Below are positions 30,682 through 41,707 of a stretch of 64,000 nt of DNA, one piece after another. The notes beneath the pieces are model-generated. The model was not told the origin of the DNA and did no database searches. It saw nothing but the letters and a program-made list of their open reading frames with translations. The stretch is from Datura wrightii. Taxonomy: Eukaryota; Streptophyta; Magnoliopsida; Solanales; Solanaceae. A program made the translations under genes and the position numbers. The stretch spans positions 62,884,001-62,948,000 of the forward strand of contig JASDFA010000006.1 of NCBI GenBank assembly GCA_035772735.1, read 5' to 3'. The first letter of the stretch is position 1. Each line of letters starts with the position of its first letter.

Positions 30682-33426
30682 TACTTCTCATTAGGCCCGT
30701 CGGGACCTATTAGGTATGAGTTATTATATCTTTTTTTACTAACTCTAAGAATGATATGATAAAAGAAATTAATTTCAATTATTTCTTGACACGCTTTATT
30801 ACTTATTATAACTTTAAGTCATCTGAGATTTTAGTTCAAGGGCCGATATAAGAGTTTTGAAAAGAAACAGTAAAATAATGATTAGTTGAAAAATTAATAT
30901 CGATAATTAAATTTTATATTTTATAAAATTGACATTATATAAAATTATCATTTAAAATAGTTAAATTAATCTCATAATCTCCAAATAAGTTTTTAAATTA
31001 AATCTTTAAAATTAAGAGCACTTATCCTGAACTTTAAATGGATGATAAAATTATCTCATTTAGTTTAAGAAAAACTAGTGTATTTTCTTTTATTTTGGAG
31101 TAAGAGTTAGAAGGAAGGATATTTTTGGTTCATTTGGATAGTTGCAGGATATCTTGAGCCAAAATATAATTGTACGGATATTTTTAATCCAAAAATATAA
31201 TGTGAACTAATTGGACCTATTTTAAATAATTTTGAAGTATTTTTAGTTATTTTTTTCTTTGCCAAGTAAAAAAATATATTTTTATTACTGAAACAGTTTA
31301 AAATAAAAAAATATTACATGAATTAAGATGTAAAAAAAATTGTCCGGCGCGGAGTGTTTAATCACCCTTAATGGGCTTATTTAGTACATATTTAAATTAA
31401 TTGAACATGTGAGTATCAAATTTCAAATAGTTAAAGCGAAAAAATAAAAAATAATAATAATAAATAAATAAACTCCTTAATTTAGGCATCTTATGTACCT
31501 TTTTAGCAGCAGAAAAACTAGTGAAGCTATAGGAAAAAGTAAAGTTAGCGGAGATAGAGAGATATTTATAATTGGTCGGTCAAAATTTTTAAAATAGCTT
31601 ATTGTGAGAAGTATTTATTTTAAAAGTGCTTATTAATAAAGTAATTTTGGTGAAAAGTAGTTTGTGTTTGGTCAATAAATTTAAAAAATATTTTTGAGCA
31701 ATAACTAGTGTTTGGCCTAACTTTTGAAATATGTTTTTAAGTGTATTTTTTACAAAAGTACTTTTCAAATAAGTGCTTTTAGGAAAAAGCTATTTTTTAG
31801 TTTCTAAAAAATAGTTTTTGTTACTCCCAAAAATTACTTATTTTAACAAAAATTTGGTCAAACACCTTACTTTTTTAAAATAAGTATTTTTTAGGAAAAA
31901 TAAGCACTTTCCGCCTCTCAAAAACTTGGCCAAACAGACTATTAGTCGGTGTTTGGTGAGAAATTTCAAATATTTTTTCTTTTATTTAAAATTTATGAAA
32001 CTAAAATTATATTTAATTATATTCTCTATAAATGAAATAAAAAGAAGTATTTTTATTTAAAATTATAAAATTAAAGTTAAAATATAAATTATAAACTATT
32101 TTTTTTAATTTTAAAATATAATGTCAAATTAAATTTGAAATTTTCATATTTAAATACTGATTTTAAAATAAAATATTCTAAACAAAAAAAAAAAGTTCCC
32201 AGGACCAAACAGATCCTTATTAAAAAGGTCACAAAGAATTGATCAAGTGGCCTCATGTTGACCAAATAAACTATAATTATTACAAGTAGTAGAGTATTCT
32301 TTTCTTCAACACAAGTTAAAGATTTCCTCCACATCTTCAAGATTTCAAAAGGATAATAATAAAAAAGTAAGCAAGTACAATCTTTTTATTGGTAACTAGA
32401 GAGGACGTGATAATCAAGGATTTAAAATACCATAATGACACTAAAGATGTGATCATAGCTAAACAAAGGATAAGGACGGCTTTTATAAATTCAAGCATCC
32501 ACGTCACCCCTTCTAATATCTCTTATAATAAATAAATATGTACATATCTGTCGAATTAAATAATCACATAATATTATAAATTAAATTTCATATACGAGTT
32601 ATTATATATTATTATAAATAATTTTTTTAATTTATTCAAATTTTTTAAAATTAAAAATAAAAATAAAATTGTATTTGGTTAAAAATTTTAAGACTAATAT
32701 TTAATTAATTGAACATACTTTTTATAAACAACATAAAATAGATTAGATACTAGCCCAATTTATTATACTTACGAAAGGGAAAAATAGAAGTAAAACATTA
32801 TGGGATAAAAGATTGAATAGAAACTGGACACCTAGACAAAACATAGAACAATATAACTTCTTAGACAATATGGAATAAATACTCAATCTCCTTACTACAC
32901 TTTGCAAAAAAGTAGATAGTATGGAGACAAAAAATAGAGGGAAAATAAAAAAAGTAAAATCAAAATTTTGAGTGTTTTCAAATATAACTTCAAGTTATAT
33001 TTAAAATTTTAATAATCACACACTAATTTTTAAGTAAAATAAATAAAATTTCAAGAAAAAAATGAAGAATTATTCTGGTCAAACGCTCCTAAATATATGT
33101 TTTTCTTTAGGGGTTTTCACTTGGATAAGGATTCACCATAAGCAGTGTATTTATTTCAATTAGGGTGAGAAATGAGAATAACTTAAATCATCTCCATTAA
33201 CAATCACATGTCTGGAAATGAATAAAGAATTCCTTCATAGAAAATACTTTATTCGGGATAAATTTAATTTAGTGAGGGCAGCAACCGAACACAAAATGTC
33301 TAAAGTTTACAAAAATATAAACACAGTCAAATTTTCTTTAAAGCATTCAACTCAGACTTGTGTGAGACGTCAACAACTAGCAAGTAATAACTTTGGCTTA
33401 ATAATCTAAAGTCTTAAATTTTAATA
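30682..33426. other. AT-rich intergenic DNA, no gene
   Basis: Long A/T runs and no ORF with gene character; the frames at 32089-32340 (minus) and 33218-33409 (plus) show no recognisable domain. A MITE-like repeat sits at 31560-31945. The stretch at 31080-31260, with GGATATTTTTGGTTCATTTGG and GGATATTTTTAATCC, may be another short decayed repeat. Nothing else can be supported. Confidence 0.5.
31560..31945. repeat. MITE-like short repeat (GTTTGGCCAA type)
   Basis: It contains AGTTTGTGTTTGGTCAATAA, AACTAGTGTTTGGCCTAACT and, at the right end, AACTTGGCCAAACAGACTAT, with repeated AAGTGCTT and AGTACTTTT phrases. Imperfect inverted ends seem present (GGTCGGTCAAAATTTTT near 31574 against the complement of AAAAACTTGGCCAAACAGAC). 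I recall closely similar short repeats as common in Solanaceae; the superfamily is not decided. Confidence 0.45.
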
Positions 33427-33640
33427 GAGTTTGGAACTTAGATGATGTGAAAAAAAAATTGATCAAAATAATATACAAAATTAAAAAAAAAAATTCTATC
33501 TATAGTGCATTAATTTAATGCATTAAATGATCTGCATAAACGGTCAATGTCTTGACGGAAGTTAAGTTTCACAGATTCCTGCAGTGCACTAAATTAGTGT
33601 GTTATTGAATCATTAAAAGTAGCGCAATATTATAATTTGT
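33427..33640 (+). repeat. Left long inverted repeat of the Mutator-like remnant
   Basis: It pairs with the complement of 56630-56863. Shared words in order: GAGTTTGGAA, ATTAATTTA, GATCTGCATAAACG, GTTAAGTTT, GTGCACTAAATTAG. Confidence 0.6.
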
Positions 33641-34119
33641 GTCATATTTTTCAGATTCTTTTCAATTATATTTGTACTTATTTGACCTATAATGCCTAGT
33701 GAAGAAATTCAGTATGCTATATGGTAATTTTTTCATAATTTTTTTTAAAGCTCATTCGAAATTTATTTACAGTGGACTTTGAATGAGCGTAAAATTCATC
33801 TACCTCCTATATTTCAAAAAAATTTGTTTAATCTACTCTCATACTCATTTATTGATATTTTTTAACATTTTTTTAAAAAAATGTTGATTGATTAAACTGT
33901 TAGAGTTTCATTATTTTGGGACGGTGGGATCATTCATGATGATAACAGTGTCCATTATAGTTGTTCAACATTGCCCATTGTTAAGTTTTCAGTTACACTA
34001 GAATATCACTCAATGCAATTTACAAAAGAATGAATATTAGTAAATGAAATCTTTGTTTACTTTTAATAGGGAGAGGCCCAATATCATTTTGACCACAAGT
34101 TTTAGTCAATTATGCAGAG

Positions 34120-34688
34120 TTCAATATCGAGGACAATGAGTCTTTGACTAATTTTTGAGGACCCCAAGTGACTTTAGAGATCAAATCAATCCAACGGTGC
34201 TTGAAATGTATGTCAAAAAAATTCATAGACCTCGTCATGAAGTCTCTCCTACTCAGGCCAGTGCTTATCTTGACATGAATGTTTACGAAATTCTCTTACT
34301 GGTCAAATTTCAATAGAAGCATTGAGGTCTGATTTCAATCAAACTTACTAGCAAACATATCAAAGAGAGATAGTCGTCTACTATTACTATTATTGTTGTT
34401 GTTGTTGTTAATATTATTATGAATAATGTTAGAAGTTATGGACATATGCATAATGGCAGGCAATCTTCTCAGTCTGGATGGATGAATCATGTTGGAACAT
34501 TTTTAATGGAGTAAAATATTGCTCCTTTTTTAAGTTTCAGAGCTGATGATTATTATCGGTAAGTTTATAGTTTTGATATTAATTAATGTATGTATTTTGA
34601 TATTTGATGGATAAACTATTTTATTTTATTCATAGTAAAACTATTGCACAAGATGATCCTGTCGTACCAACAAATATCGATGATATTG
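34120..34688 (+). pseudogene. Coding remnant inside the Mutator-like element, left half
   Basis: A frame reads DFRDQINPTVLEMYVKKIHR at about 34152-34212, continuing PRHEVSPTQASAYLDMNVYE with later stops. From 34530 it reads FRADDYYR up to a canonical donor (GTAAGT at 34559). An acceptor TTATTCATAG (to 34635) resumes with KTIAQDDPVVPTNIDDI to the Tek-2 insertion at 34688. Intron 77 nt. The frame continues beyond Tek-2 at 55574, so Tek-2 split an exon. The acidic, Ser/Asp-rich protein is not recognised; a transposase N-terminal region is possible. Confidence 0.45.
34684..34688. other. Left target-site duplication of Tek-2
   Basis: TATTG, repeated at 55569-55573. Removing Tek-2 with one copy restores the flanking reading frame (NIDDIDYPNHVESSS). 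Confidence 0.93.
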
Positions 34689-36768
34689 TGTTACACCCCG
34701 TAAGTTTTTAATATTTAGACGGCCTATTCGTACGTTGGTTAAGAGTTTTAGAGCAAAATACGCACGAGAAAGGGCCTGGGGAAGTGTCGAACGAGCATGG
34801 AGTCAGGCATGCGAGGGAGAGGGCCGGACCAGCTACCCGAAGGGGCAACGAGTCATGGACCCCTCTTTGGCGCGTTGGACACCGCGGCACGCCAGACTAT
34901 TGGATCGTTGGTGTCCGTGCCACGGACCCCGTGTCCACCTCCCAAAGTTATATGTATGTATATATATATTAAGTAGCTTCATTTGGTTTCATACAAATAT
35001 ATATGTTCTTCGTCCCAACAGCAAAGTTACGCCATTTTAAAGTTAATTTCCTCCGTTTACACTGTCAAACTTTGCCCGGATTCAAATTAATTTTGGGTAC
35101 CGAAGTGTAAGGCTGCTGGGAGCATTACTACAGAGTTAGTTTCGTGAAATTCGCTTGGCGAATCGTAGCCCCGCCGAGCTAAAGTTGTTGGAATTGCTCC
35201 AAACCCCAGTGTCAATATGATCACAGGCTTAAAGTAAGCATTTCTCCCTTCTGGACTTTCGAGAATTTATGAGTTTTTGACCGTGTTTCGTCAAGTTGAA
35301 ATATAGTTAATATTTATATATATATAAGTTATTGTTTTCTCCGAATTTAGTATTGAAATTAGCCTCATTCTTCCAATGATACGATTGCAGTTGAGAAGAG
35401 CAGTTGAATATGAGCTGAAACTCGTCAGTTAATCAGTAATCGGCGAACGAGGTATGTTAAGGCAGTTTCCTTTGGCAAGTTAGTTCCTATAGCATTATAA
35501 CTGAGTTTAAACCTCGAAAAGACAGCAGAAGTACATTAATAACAAATGGTTGCTATTATTAGCTGAGACCAATATTTTACGTTAGTTGGGATTTGATTTG
35601 CCTACATAGCCCTCCATGACCAACCCCAGGGTTATTAGCTGTGTCGACGCCCTCCAGGGGAGAGATGACGTCACTCCAGAAAGAGCGGCATGCCGTCCGC
35701 GAGGGACGAAGATGGGGTCCCAGGTCCTCATACGGTCCATTCCATGGCTGGACCATTATATATATGTCTCAGCACCACACCTCTAACGAGCCTGGTGCTC
35801 GGGGTGCAGATATCAGGAGTCCACTGAACTCAGACACAGCTACAGTCAGGGGCCGAGCGGGCTCAATTGCAGACCCAAGGAACTGGTAGGACAGCTATAG
35901 TTACCAGTTGACCCTTTATGACCTTGTTAAGGGTATATAGATTGAAGTTTACTCACCAGGGCTTATGGGGGCCCAAGTGGATTATTTTATACTGGTTGTA
36001 CCTTCCGACTTATGAGGCCCAGGTAAGGTTATTGTTTGCTTTAGTTATTGATAGACTAGATAATAGAGAATCCAGCTACTCAGGTATGACTCATATCCCT
36101 TTTCTTTCAGTCATTTTCAGTTCTATCTTTTATATTCAGTCATTTACAGTTATTGCCTTACATACTTGGTACATGTTGTACTGACGCCCTTTTGCGGTGC
36201 TGCATTACTTGTCTGCAGGTACGGATAGATGAGGAGCAAATCCCTCTTAGCCTCCAGGCAGAATTAGCAGAAGAGTCGGCTCCTTTCTTCCGGAGCTTGT
36301 AGATAAAAGGTTGTTTTTTTATTGTACAGATTATGGGTAGGTCGAGGCCCTGTCCCGACCATCATATTACTCCTAGAGCCTTGCAGATTATTTCTATTTC
36401 CCTGTGGTTAGTTGTTGTTGGTCGTGTGGGGCCCGTATGTGTTTTATCTCATATGTTGGCCGCGTGGGGCCCTATTTAGCTGATAGTTAGCGACCTGGTC
36501 GGCTATAGCTTAGTTTAGCACCGGATTTAAGTTTTAGTCATAACTAGACATCATGGTGGCCTTGTTGGCCCGCATAAGACCCCCTGTTCCTATGTGTTTC
36601 TTGTTAGTTGTTTTCTTTTGACAGGTGGCTATAAGGCCTTGTCGGACGTGGACTTTGTTTACAACCGAAATATAGCCCGTTATTTTCTTGTTCTTAGGCT
36701 AAGTCAGCTCAGTCAGATCCCAGTAGGGCACCAGGTGCCAGTCATGCCTCCTAAGGCGGGGTGTGATA
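34689..36768 (+). repeat. Tek-2 5' LTR
   Basis: It begins TGTTACACCCCGTAAGTTTT and ends GGGTGTGATA. The CG-rich U3 segment (34780-34940) includes GTCCGTG-C-CACGGAC (34913-34927), and TATATATA follows near 34960. ORFs at 34735-35040, 35641-35889 and 36594-36923 lie in LTR sequence and show no protein family. Confidence 0.9.
34913..34968 (+). promoter_or_regulatory. Tek-2 LTR palindrome and TATA region
   Basis: GTCCGTG-C-CACGGAC (34913-34927), then TATATATATA about 33 bases on. In the 3' LTR the palindrome is longer: GGGGTCCGTG-G-CACGGACCCC (53728-53748), followed by TATATATATG near 53768. Confidence 0.5.
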
Positions 36769-36772
36769 AACT

Positions 36773-36784
36773 TGGTATTAGAGC
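36773..36784 (+). other. Tek-2 primer-binding site (tRNA-iMet type)
   Basis: TGGTATTAGAGC, one change from TGGTATCAGAGC, 4 bases after the LTR. Confidence 0.85.
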
Positions 36785-36985
36785 AGGTCGTATCTCAAGG
36801 AGTCTGCAAGTCGTGCTAAGTAGAGTCTTGTCTATAGATGTGTTGTGCACCACATACTATAGGCAGGAGGCTGCGAGACATGTTAGGATAGTTACTCTTT
36901 TTCCTCTTTCAATCGTGCTATAGAGCTATGCTGTGTAGAGATGGGTCCCTAATTTTATTCTAATCTACTTCCTTTTTACAGAAAA

Positions 36986-38230
36986 ATGTCAGACCCACGA
37001 CGGATCGTGACTGGCGAGGAATTGGTCATGGCAGCAAGAGAGGGCACTAGCAGGGTGCCCCAGTTAGAGACAACCCGATCTGAGGGCGATAGGGAGGTTT
37101 CATCTTGATCTCCCCAGCATTCTCCACCACGCCAGGAGCCGCTCGGAGCTGCAAATATGTCGGCACCCCCTCCAGCAATACCTATACCGATATCATCCGA
37201 TCAGGAGGTTAGGAGTGTTGTTGTTATGTTAGCCCAGGTGATGGTCGCACAGCTTCAGCCCATGGTGTCGGTAGTTGCAGAATCCTCAGGAGGGCCTGGT
37301 AGCTCGAGGGTCCGAGAATTCCTTGCATTGAGTCCCCCGCAATTCACAGGGACAGATCGGGATGAGGACCCTCAGGATTTCCTAAACCAGTTGCAGTAAA
37401 TTTTTAGGGTAATGCATGCCACATCTACAGAATCAGTGGAGTTAGCAGCATTTCGGTTGCGGGACATTACAGTACTATGGTACGAGAGCTGGGAAAGGTC
37501 CCGAGGTAGAGATGTTCCCTTTCCGACTTGGCCCAATTTCTCAGAGGCCTTCTTAGATCATTATTTGCCACGGGAGATCCGCCAAGCCAGGGTAGATCAA
37601 TTTTTGCATTTGGAGCAGGGTTCGATGAATGTTCGAGAATATGCTATGAGATTTGATTTCTTGGCCCGATATGCATCGGCCTTTGTAGATACTATGCCAG
37701 CCAGGGTGTACCGATTTATCATGGGGCTGAATCCAGAATACGCGGAGACCTGTATCACAGCTACCTTGCGAGAGGACATGGATATTACTCATTTTCAGGC
37801 ATTTGCCCAGAGTATCGAGGAGATCAGGCAGCGGCAGCGAGGAATGGAAAGGGCAAGTCAGGAGTTGCGCCGCAGGACTAGACCCAGTGATATGCAGACA
37901 GAGTCCCAGGTGGACCCAGATCACAATTATCAAACAAGCCACCCAGACCCCCACCTCCACAATAGCAGCAGGGGAGAAAGTTTGGTCGTCGGGGACAGCC
38001 AGGGCCCGGCAAGAGCTCACGGTCCGCAGGATCACAACAGTAGAGATGGTCGGAGCAGAGCAGATTTACTATACCACTTTTCCCTATTTGTAGCCGATGT
38101 CATTATGGGGCATGCAGGTATGGTTCTATGGCATGTTATGAATGTGGACAAGAGGGTCATTGGATGAGGGACTATCTGGCTCAAGGTCAGGGCGATCGAG
38201 ATCGATAGGATAGATCTTTAGTGGGGTCAC
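36986..38230 (+). pseudogene. Tek-2 gag, degenerate
   Basis: The ATG at 36986 opens a frame with TGA at 37106 (CGA to TGA fits) and TAA at 37397-37399, otherwise continuous to about 37900. It holds EFLALSPPQFTGTDRDEDPQ, WYESWERSRG, WPNFSEAFLDHYLPREIRQA, FLHLEQGSMNVREYAMRFDF and EYAETCITATLREDMD, all standard chromovirus capsid. A frameshift near 37930-37980 moves to a frame with RRGQPGPGKSSRSAG and the zinc knuckle CYECGQEGHWMRDY (38132-38173), whose last ligand Cys is Tyr. Antisense ORF 37553-38035 is a shadow. Confidence 0.88.
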
Positions 38231-38379
38231 ATGCCCTAGCCCTTCCAGTAGGGCGCAGGCCCTCAACCCCAGCCGGTAGAGGCCGAGGCAGATCAGGGGC
38301 CTCCATTTTAGGTACCGGTCCAGATCGCACATATGCTTTACCGGGCGACAGGAGTCAGAGTCGTCGTCAGATGTTGTGA

Positions 38380-38860
38380 CAGGTATGCTGGACATTTGCT
38401 CTCATTCCGTCATGCTTAGACCCAAGCTCCACTTTATCGTATGTTTCACCGTTAGTGGCCTGAAAGTTTGATATCACGCCGGAATTACTTCGGCGACCCT
38501 TTTCAGTGTCTACCCCCATCGGTGATCCCATTATAGCTAAGAGGGTCTACCGAGGGTGCACGGTAGAGGTCGTTGGTCGCCAGACTTTAGCAGATTTGGT
38601 AGAATTAGATATGATTTATTTTGATGCAATTATGGGTATGGATTGGCTAGCTCCATGTTATGCCAATGTAGAATGCTGGACCAAGACTATCCGATTTCAC
38701 TTTCCTGGGGAGGCCGTATGGGAGTGGAAAGGTAGTGCAGCTATACCGAAAGGTAGGTTTATTTCCTATCTTCGAGCGAGAAAATTGATAGCAAAGGGAT
38801 GTATTAATCATATTGTCAAAGTTCAGGATGTCCAAGCAGAATCTCTGACTCTTTAGTCTA
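38380..38860 (+). pseudogene. Tek-2 protease
   Basis: Frames give the LDPSSTLSYVSPL active-site strand (about 38417-38455; Asp of the DxS/G triad), then KFDITPELLRRPFSVSTPIG after a stop. The open stretch 38506-38856 has AKRVYRGCTVEVVGR, DMIYFDAIMGMDWLAPCYAN and FPGEAVWEWKG. This is the retropepsin plus linker of Tekay elements. It ends in a stop (TAG 38854-38856) before the RT linker. Confidence 0.8.
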
Positions 38861-40240
38861 TTCTAGTGGTCAATGAATTTCCAGACATATTCCCAGATGA
38901 ACTTCCTGGTATTCCCCCAGAATGGGAAATTGACTTTGCGATTGACTTATTACCGGGTACACAACCTATATCAATTCCTCCGTACCGAATTGCCCCTGCT
39001 GAGCTTAGAGAATTGAAGGAATAGTTGAAAGATCTGTTAAGATAAGGGCTTCATCAGGCTGAGTACTTCACTGTGGGGAGCACCAGTTCTGTTTGTGAGA
39101 AAGAAGGATGGCTCCCTCCGTATGTGTATAGATTATCGGCAGCTGAATAAAATCACTATCAAGAATAAGTATCCACTTCCCAGAATAGATGATTTGTTCG
39201 ACCAGTTACAGGGGTGAAGTTTTTTTCTAAGATTGACTTAAGATCGGGGTACCATCAGATCCCAATTTGGGAGAGAGATATTCCAAAACCGCTTTTAGAA
39301 CCAGGTATGGCCACTTTGAATTTCTAGTCATGTCCTTCAGGCTGACGAATGCACTAGCAGTGTTCATGGACCTGATGAACAACATCTTCAGGCTGTATAT
39401 GGACCTGTTTGTGATAGTATTTATTGATGATATTCTGGTATATTCTAGCTCAGAGGCAGATCACCGGGATCACCTACGAACAGTGCTCTAAACTCTCAGG
39501 AATCGCCAGTTGTATGCGAAGTTTTCTAAATGTGAATTTTGGCTGAATTCAGTGGCCTTTTTGGGCCACGTTGTGTTAGATACTGGTATACAGGTAGATT
39601 CACAAAAGATCGAGGCTGTAAAATCATGGCCTAGACCTACCACTCCGACTGAAGTACGCAGTTTCTTGGGATTAGCCGGTTACTATAGGAGGTTTGTAGA
39701 AGGGTTTTCTACTCTGTCAGCGCCTTTGACCAAGTTAATTCAGAAAGTAGCCAAATTTCACTAGATCGAAGCATGTGAACAGAGTTTTCAAGAGTTGAAA
39801 AATAGACTGACATTAGCACCCATATTAGCTTTGCCAGATGGATCAGAGGGTTATGCAGTATACTGCTATGCTTCAGGCGTCGGGTTAGGGTGTGTTCTGA
39901 TGCAACATGGTAAAGTAATTTCTTACTCTTTCAGATAGTTGAGAAAACATGAGAAGAACTACCCCGCCCATGACCTGGAATTAGCCACGGTTATCCATGC
40001 CTTAAAAATATTTAGGCACTATATGTACGACTTTCATGTAGATATTTTCACTGACCACAAGAGTCTCCAGTATATCTTCACACAGAAAGAGTTGAATCTG
40101 CGGCAGCGCCACTGGTTAGAATTATTGAAAGACTACGATGTAAATATTTTGTATCATCCAGGAAAAGCCAATGTTGTAGCAGATGCCCTCAGTCGCAAAT
40201 CCATGGGAAGTCTGGTATATTTGAAACCCGAATAGAGGGA
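38860..40240 (+). pseudogene. Tek-2 reverse transcriptase and RNase H
   Basis: The linker EFPDIFPDELPGIPPEWEID leads into RT. After an indel near 39040, frames give AFRTRYGHFEFLVMSFRLTN and the catalytic FIDDIL (39421-39438), then FSKCEFWLNSVAFLGHVV and SFLGLAGYYRRFVEGFSTL. RNase H follows: ALPDGSEGYAVYCYASGVGL (catalytic Asp replaced by Tyr at YCYAS, normally DAS), EKNYPAHDLELATVIHALK, DIFTDHKSLQYIFTQKELN and HPGKANVVADALSRK. About half a dozen stops. It is more complete than in Tek-1. Confidence 0.88.
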
Positions 40241-40419
40241 ACTAGCTTGAAAATTGCATCAGTTAGCCAATCTGGTTGTCCGTATAGTAGATTCAGGAGA
40301 CAGTGAGGCAGTGATCCAGAATACGGCAGTGTCATAATTGGTTGTAGAAGTGAAAGAGCGGCAGTATGAAGATCCTAACCTAGTTCAACTCAGGAATAAG
40401 GCTTAATGAAGGGAAGTAG

Positions 40420-41310
40420 TAGATTTCAGGGTAACTGAAGACGGAGTTTTGAGGTATCGGGGCAGCCTCTGTGTGCCGGATGCGGCAGGGCTTCGTCGGT
40501 AGATTATGAACGAGGTATATTATTCCCGATATTCTCTTCATCCAGGTTCAACGAAGATATACCATGATATAAAAGAAATTTATTGGTGGCCGGGGATGAA
40601 AAAGGTGGTAGCAGAATTTGTGGCACAATTTCCTAACTGCCAGTAGGTGAAGGCTGAACATCAAAAGCCCGGTGGATTGACACAAGAAATAACAGTGCCT
40701 ATGTGGAAATGGGAGGCGATTAATATGGACTTTGTGCCAGGGTTACCCCATACTAGGCATAAATTTGATTCTATCTGGGTCATCGTTGACAGGTTAACGA
40801 AGTCAGCTCATTTTCTGCCGGTGAAGGCTACCTTCTCAGACGAGGACTATGTTGAATTGTATATCAGAGAAATAGTACGATTGCATGGTGTTCCAGCATC
40901 AATTATTTCTGATAGAGGGGCATAGTTCACAACTAAATTTTGGCAATCCTTCCAGAAAGGTCTAGGGCCATAGGTTAATTTGAGTACCGCCTTCCATCCT
41001 CAAACAGATGGGCAAGCCGAACGCACAATTCAGACACTCGAAGATATGCTATGGGCGTGCAGACTTCGGAGGCAACTGGGATAAGCACTTTCCACTTATT
41101 GAATTCGCGTACAACAACAGTTACCATTCAGTAATTCAGATGGTGCCTTATGAAGCTTTATATGCAAGGAGGTGCAGATCCCCAGTTGGTTGGTTCGAGG
41201 TAGGAGAATCGGGATTGATTGGGCCAGATATTATTCATCAGTCAGAAGAGAAGATGAAACTTATCAGAGAACGCCTGTTAACTGCTCAAAGCCTCTAGAA
41301 GTCCTATGCT
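40420..41310 (+). pseudogene. Tek-2 integrase
   Basis: The His/Cys zinc region runs around 40500-40650 (HPGSTKIYHDIKEIYWWPGM, then a damaged CxxC: FPNCQ). The catalytic core spans 40647-40925 with WKWEAINMDFVPGLPHTRHK, IWVIVDRLTKSAHFLPVK and RLHGVPASIISDRGA. After a stop come STAFHPQTDGQAERTIQTL and a short deletion near 41055, then WDKHFPLIEFAYNNSYHS and YEALYARRCRSPVGWFEVGE to 41298. The D,D,E residues are traceable. Inactive because of stops and indels. Confidence 0.87.
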
Positions 41311-41707
41311 GATATGCATCGGAGGAAATTAGAGTTTGATGTAGTGACTGGGTATTCCTGAAGGTTTCGCCAATGAAGGGCGTGATTAGATTTGGTAAGA
41401 AGGGCAAGCTTAGCCTAAGGTTTATTGGGCCATATCAAATACTCTGGAGAATAGGCCAGGTGGCATACGAGCTAGATTTGCCTTCAGAATTAGAATTTGT
41501 TCATCTGGTCTTTCATGTGTCGATGCTATGAAAATTCATAGCGGATCCGTCCCGAGTTGTGCCAGTTGAGGATGTCCAAGTTACCGAGGACTTGGCTTAT
41601 GAAGAGGTTCCAATACCTATATTGGATCAATAGGTTCGCAGGCTGAGAACAAAAGATGTCACTTCAGTTAAAGTATTATGGAGGAATAGGAATAAAGAGG
41701 AGATGAC
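41311..41707 (+). pseudogene. Tek-2 integrase tail and chromodomain, first part (split by Ath-3)
   Basis: A frame after 41350 reads VSPMKGVIRFGKKGKLSLRF and GPYQILWRIGQVAYELDLP, then RRLRTKDVTSVKVLWRNRNK to 41707. The chromodomain is cut between EEMT and WEAEDDMR: the second half is at 53179-53233. ATGAC is duplicated on both sides of Ath-3. Confidence 0.88.
41703..41707. other. Left target-site duplication of Ath-3
   Basis: ATGAC, repeated at 53174-53178; joining restores the chromodomain frame. Confidence 0.93.

Noticed and set aside
33660..34690. Endogenous pararetrovirus or phosphatase-like plant gene for the coding remnant
   Set aside because: No RT, coat-protein or phosphatase motif could be read; the flanking long inverted repeats favour a DNA transposon, so the family was left open.
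37553..38035. 160-codon minus-strand ORF
   Set aside because: Antisense shadow of Tek-2 gag.
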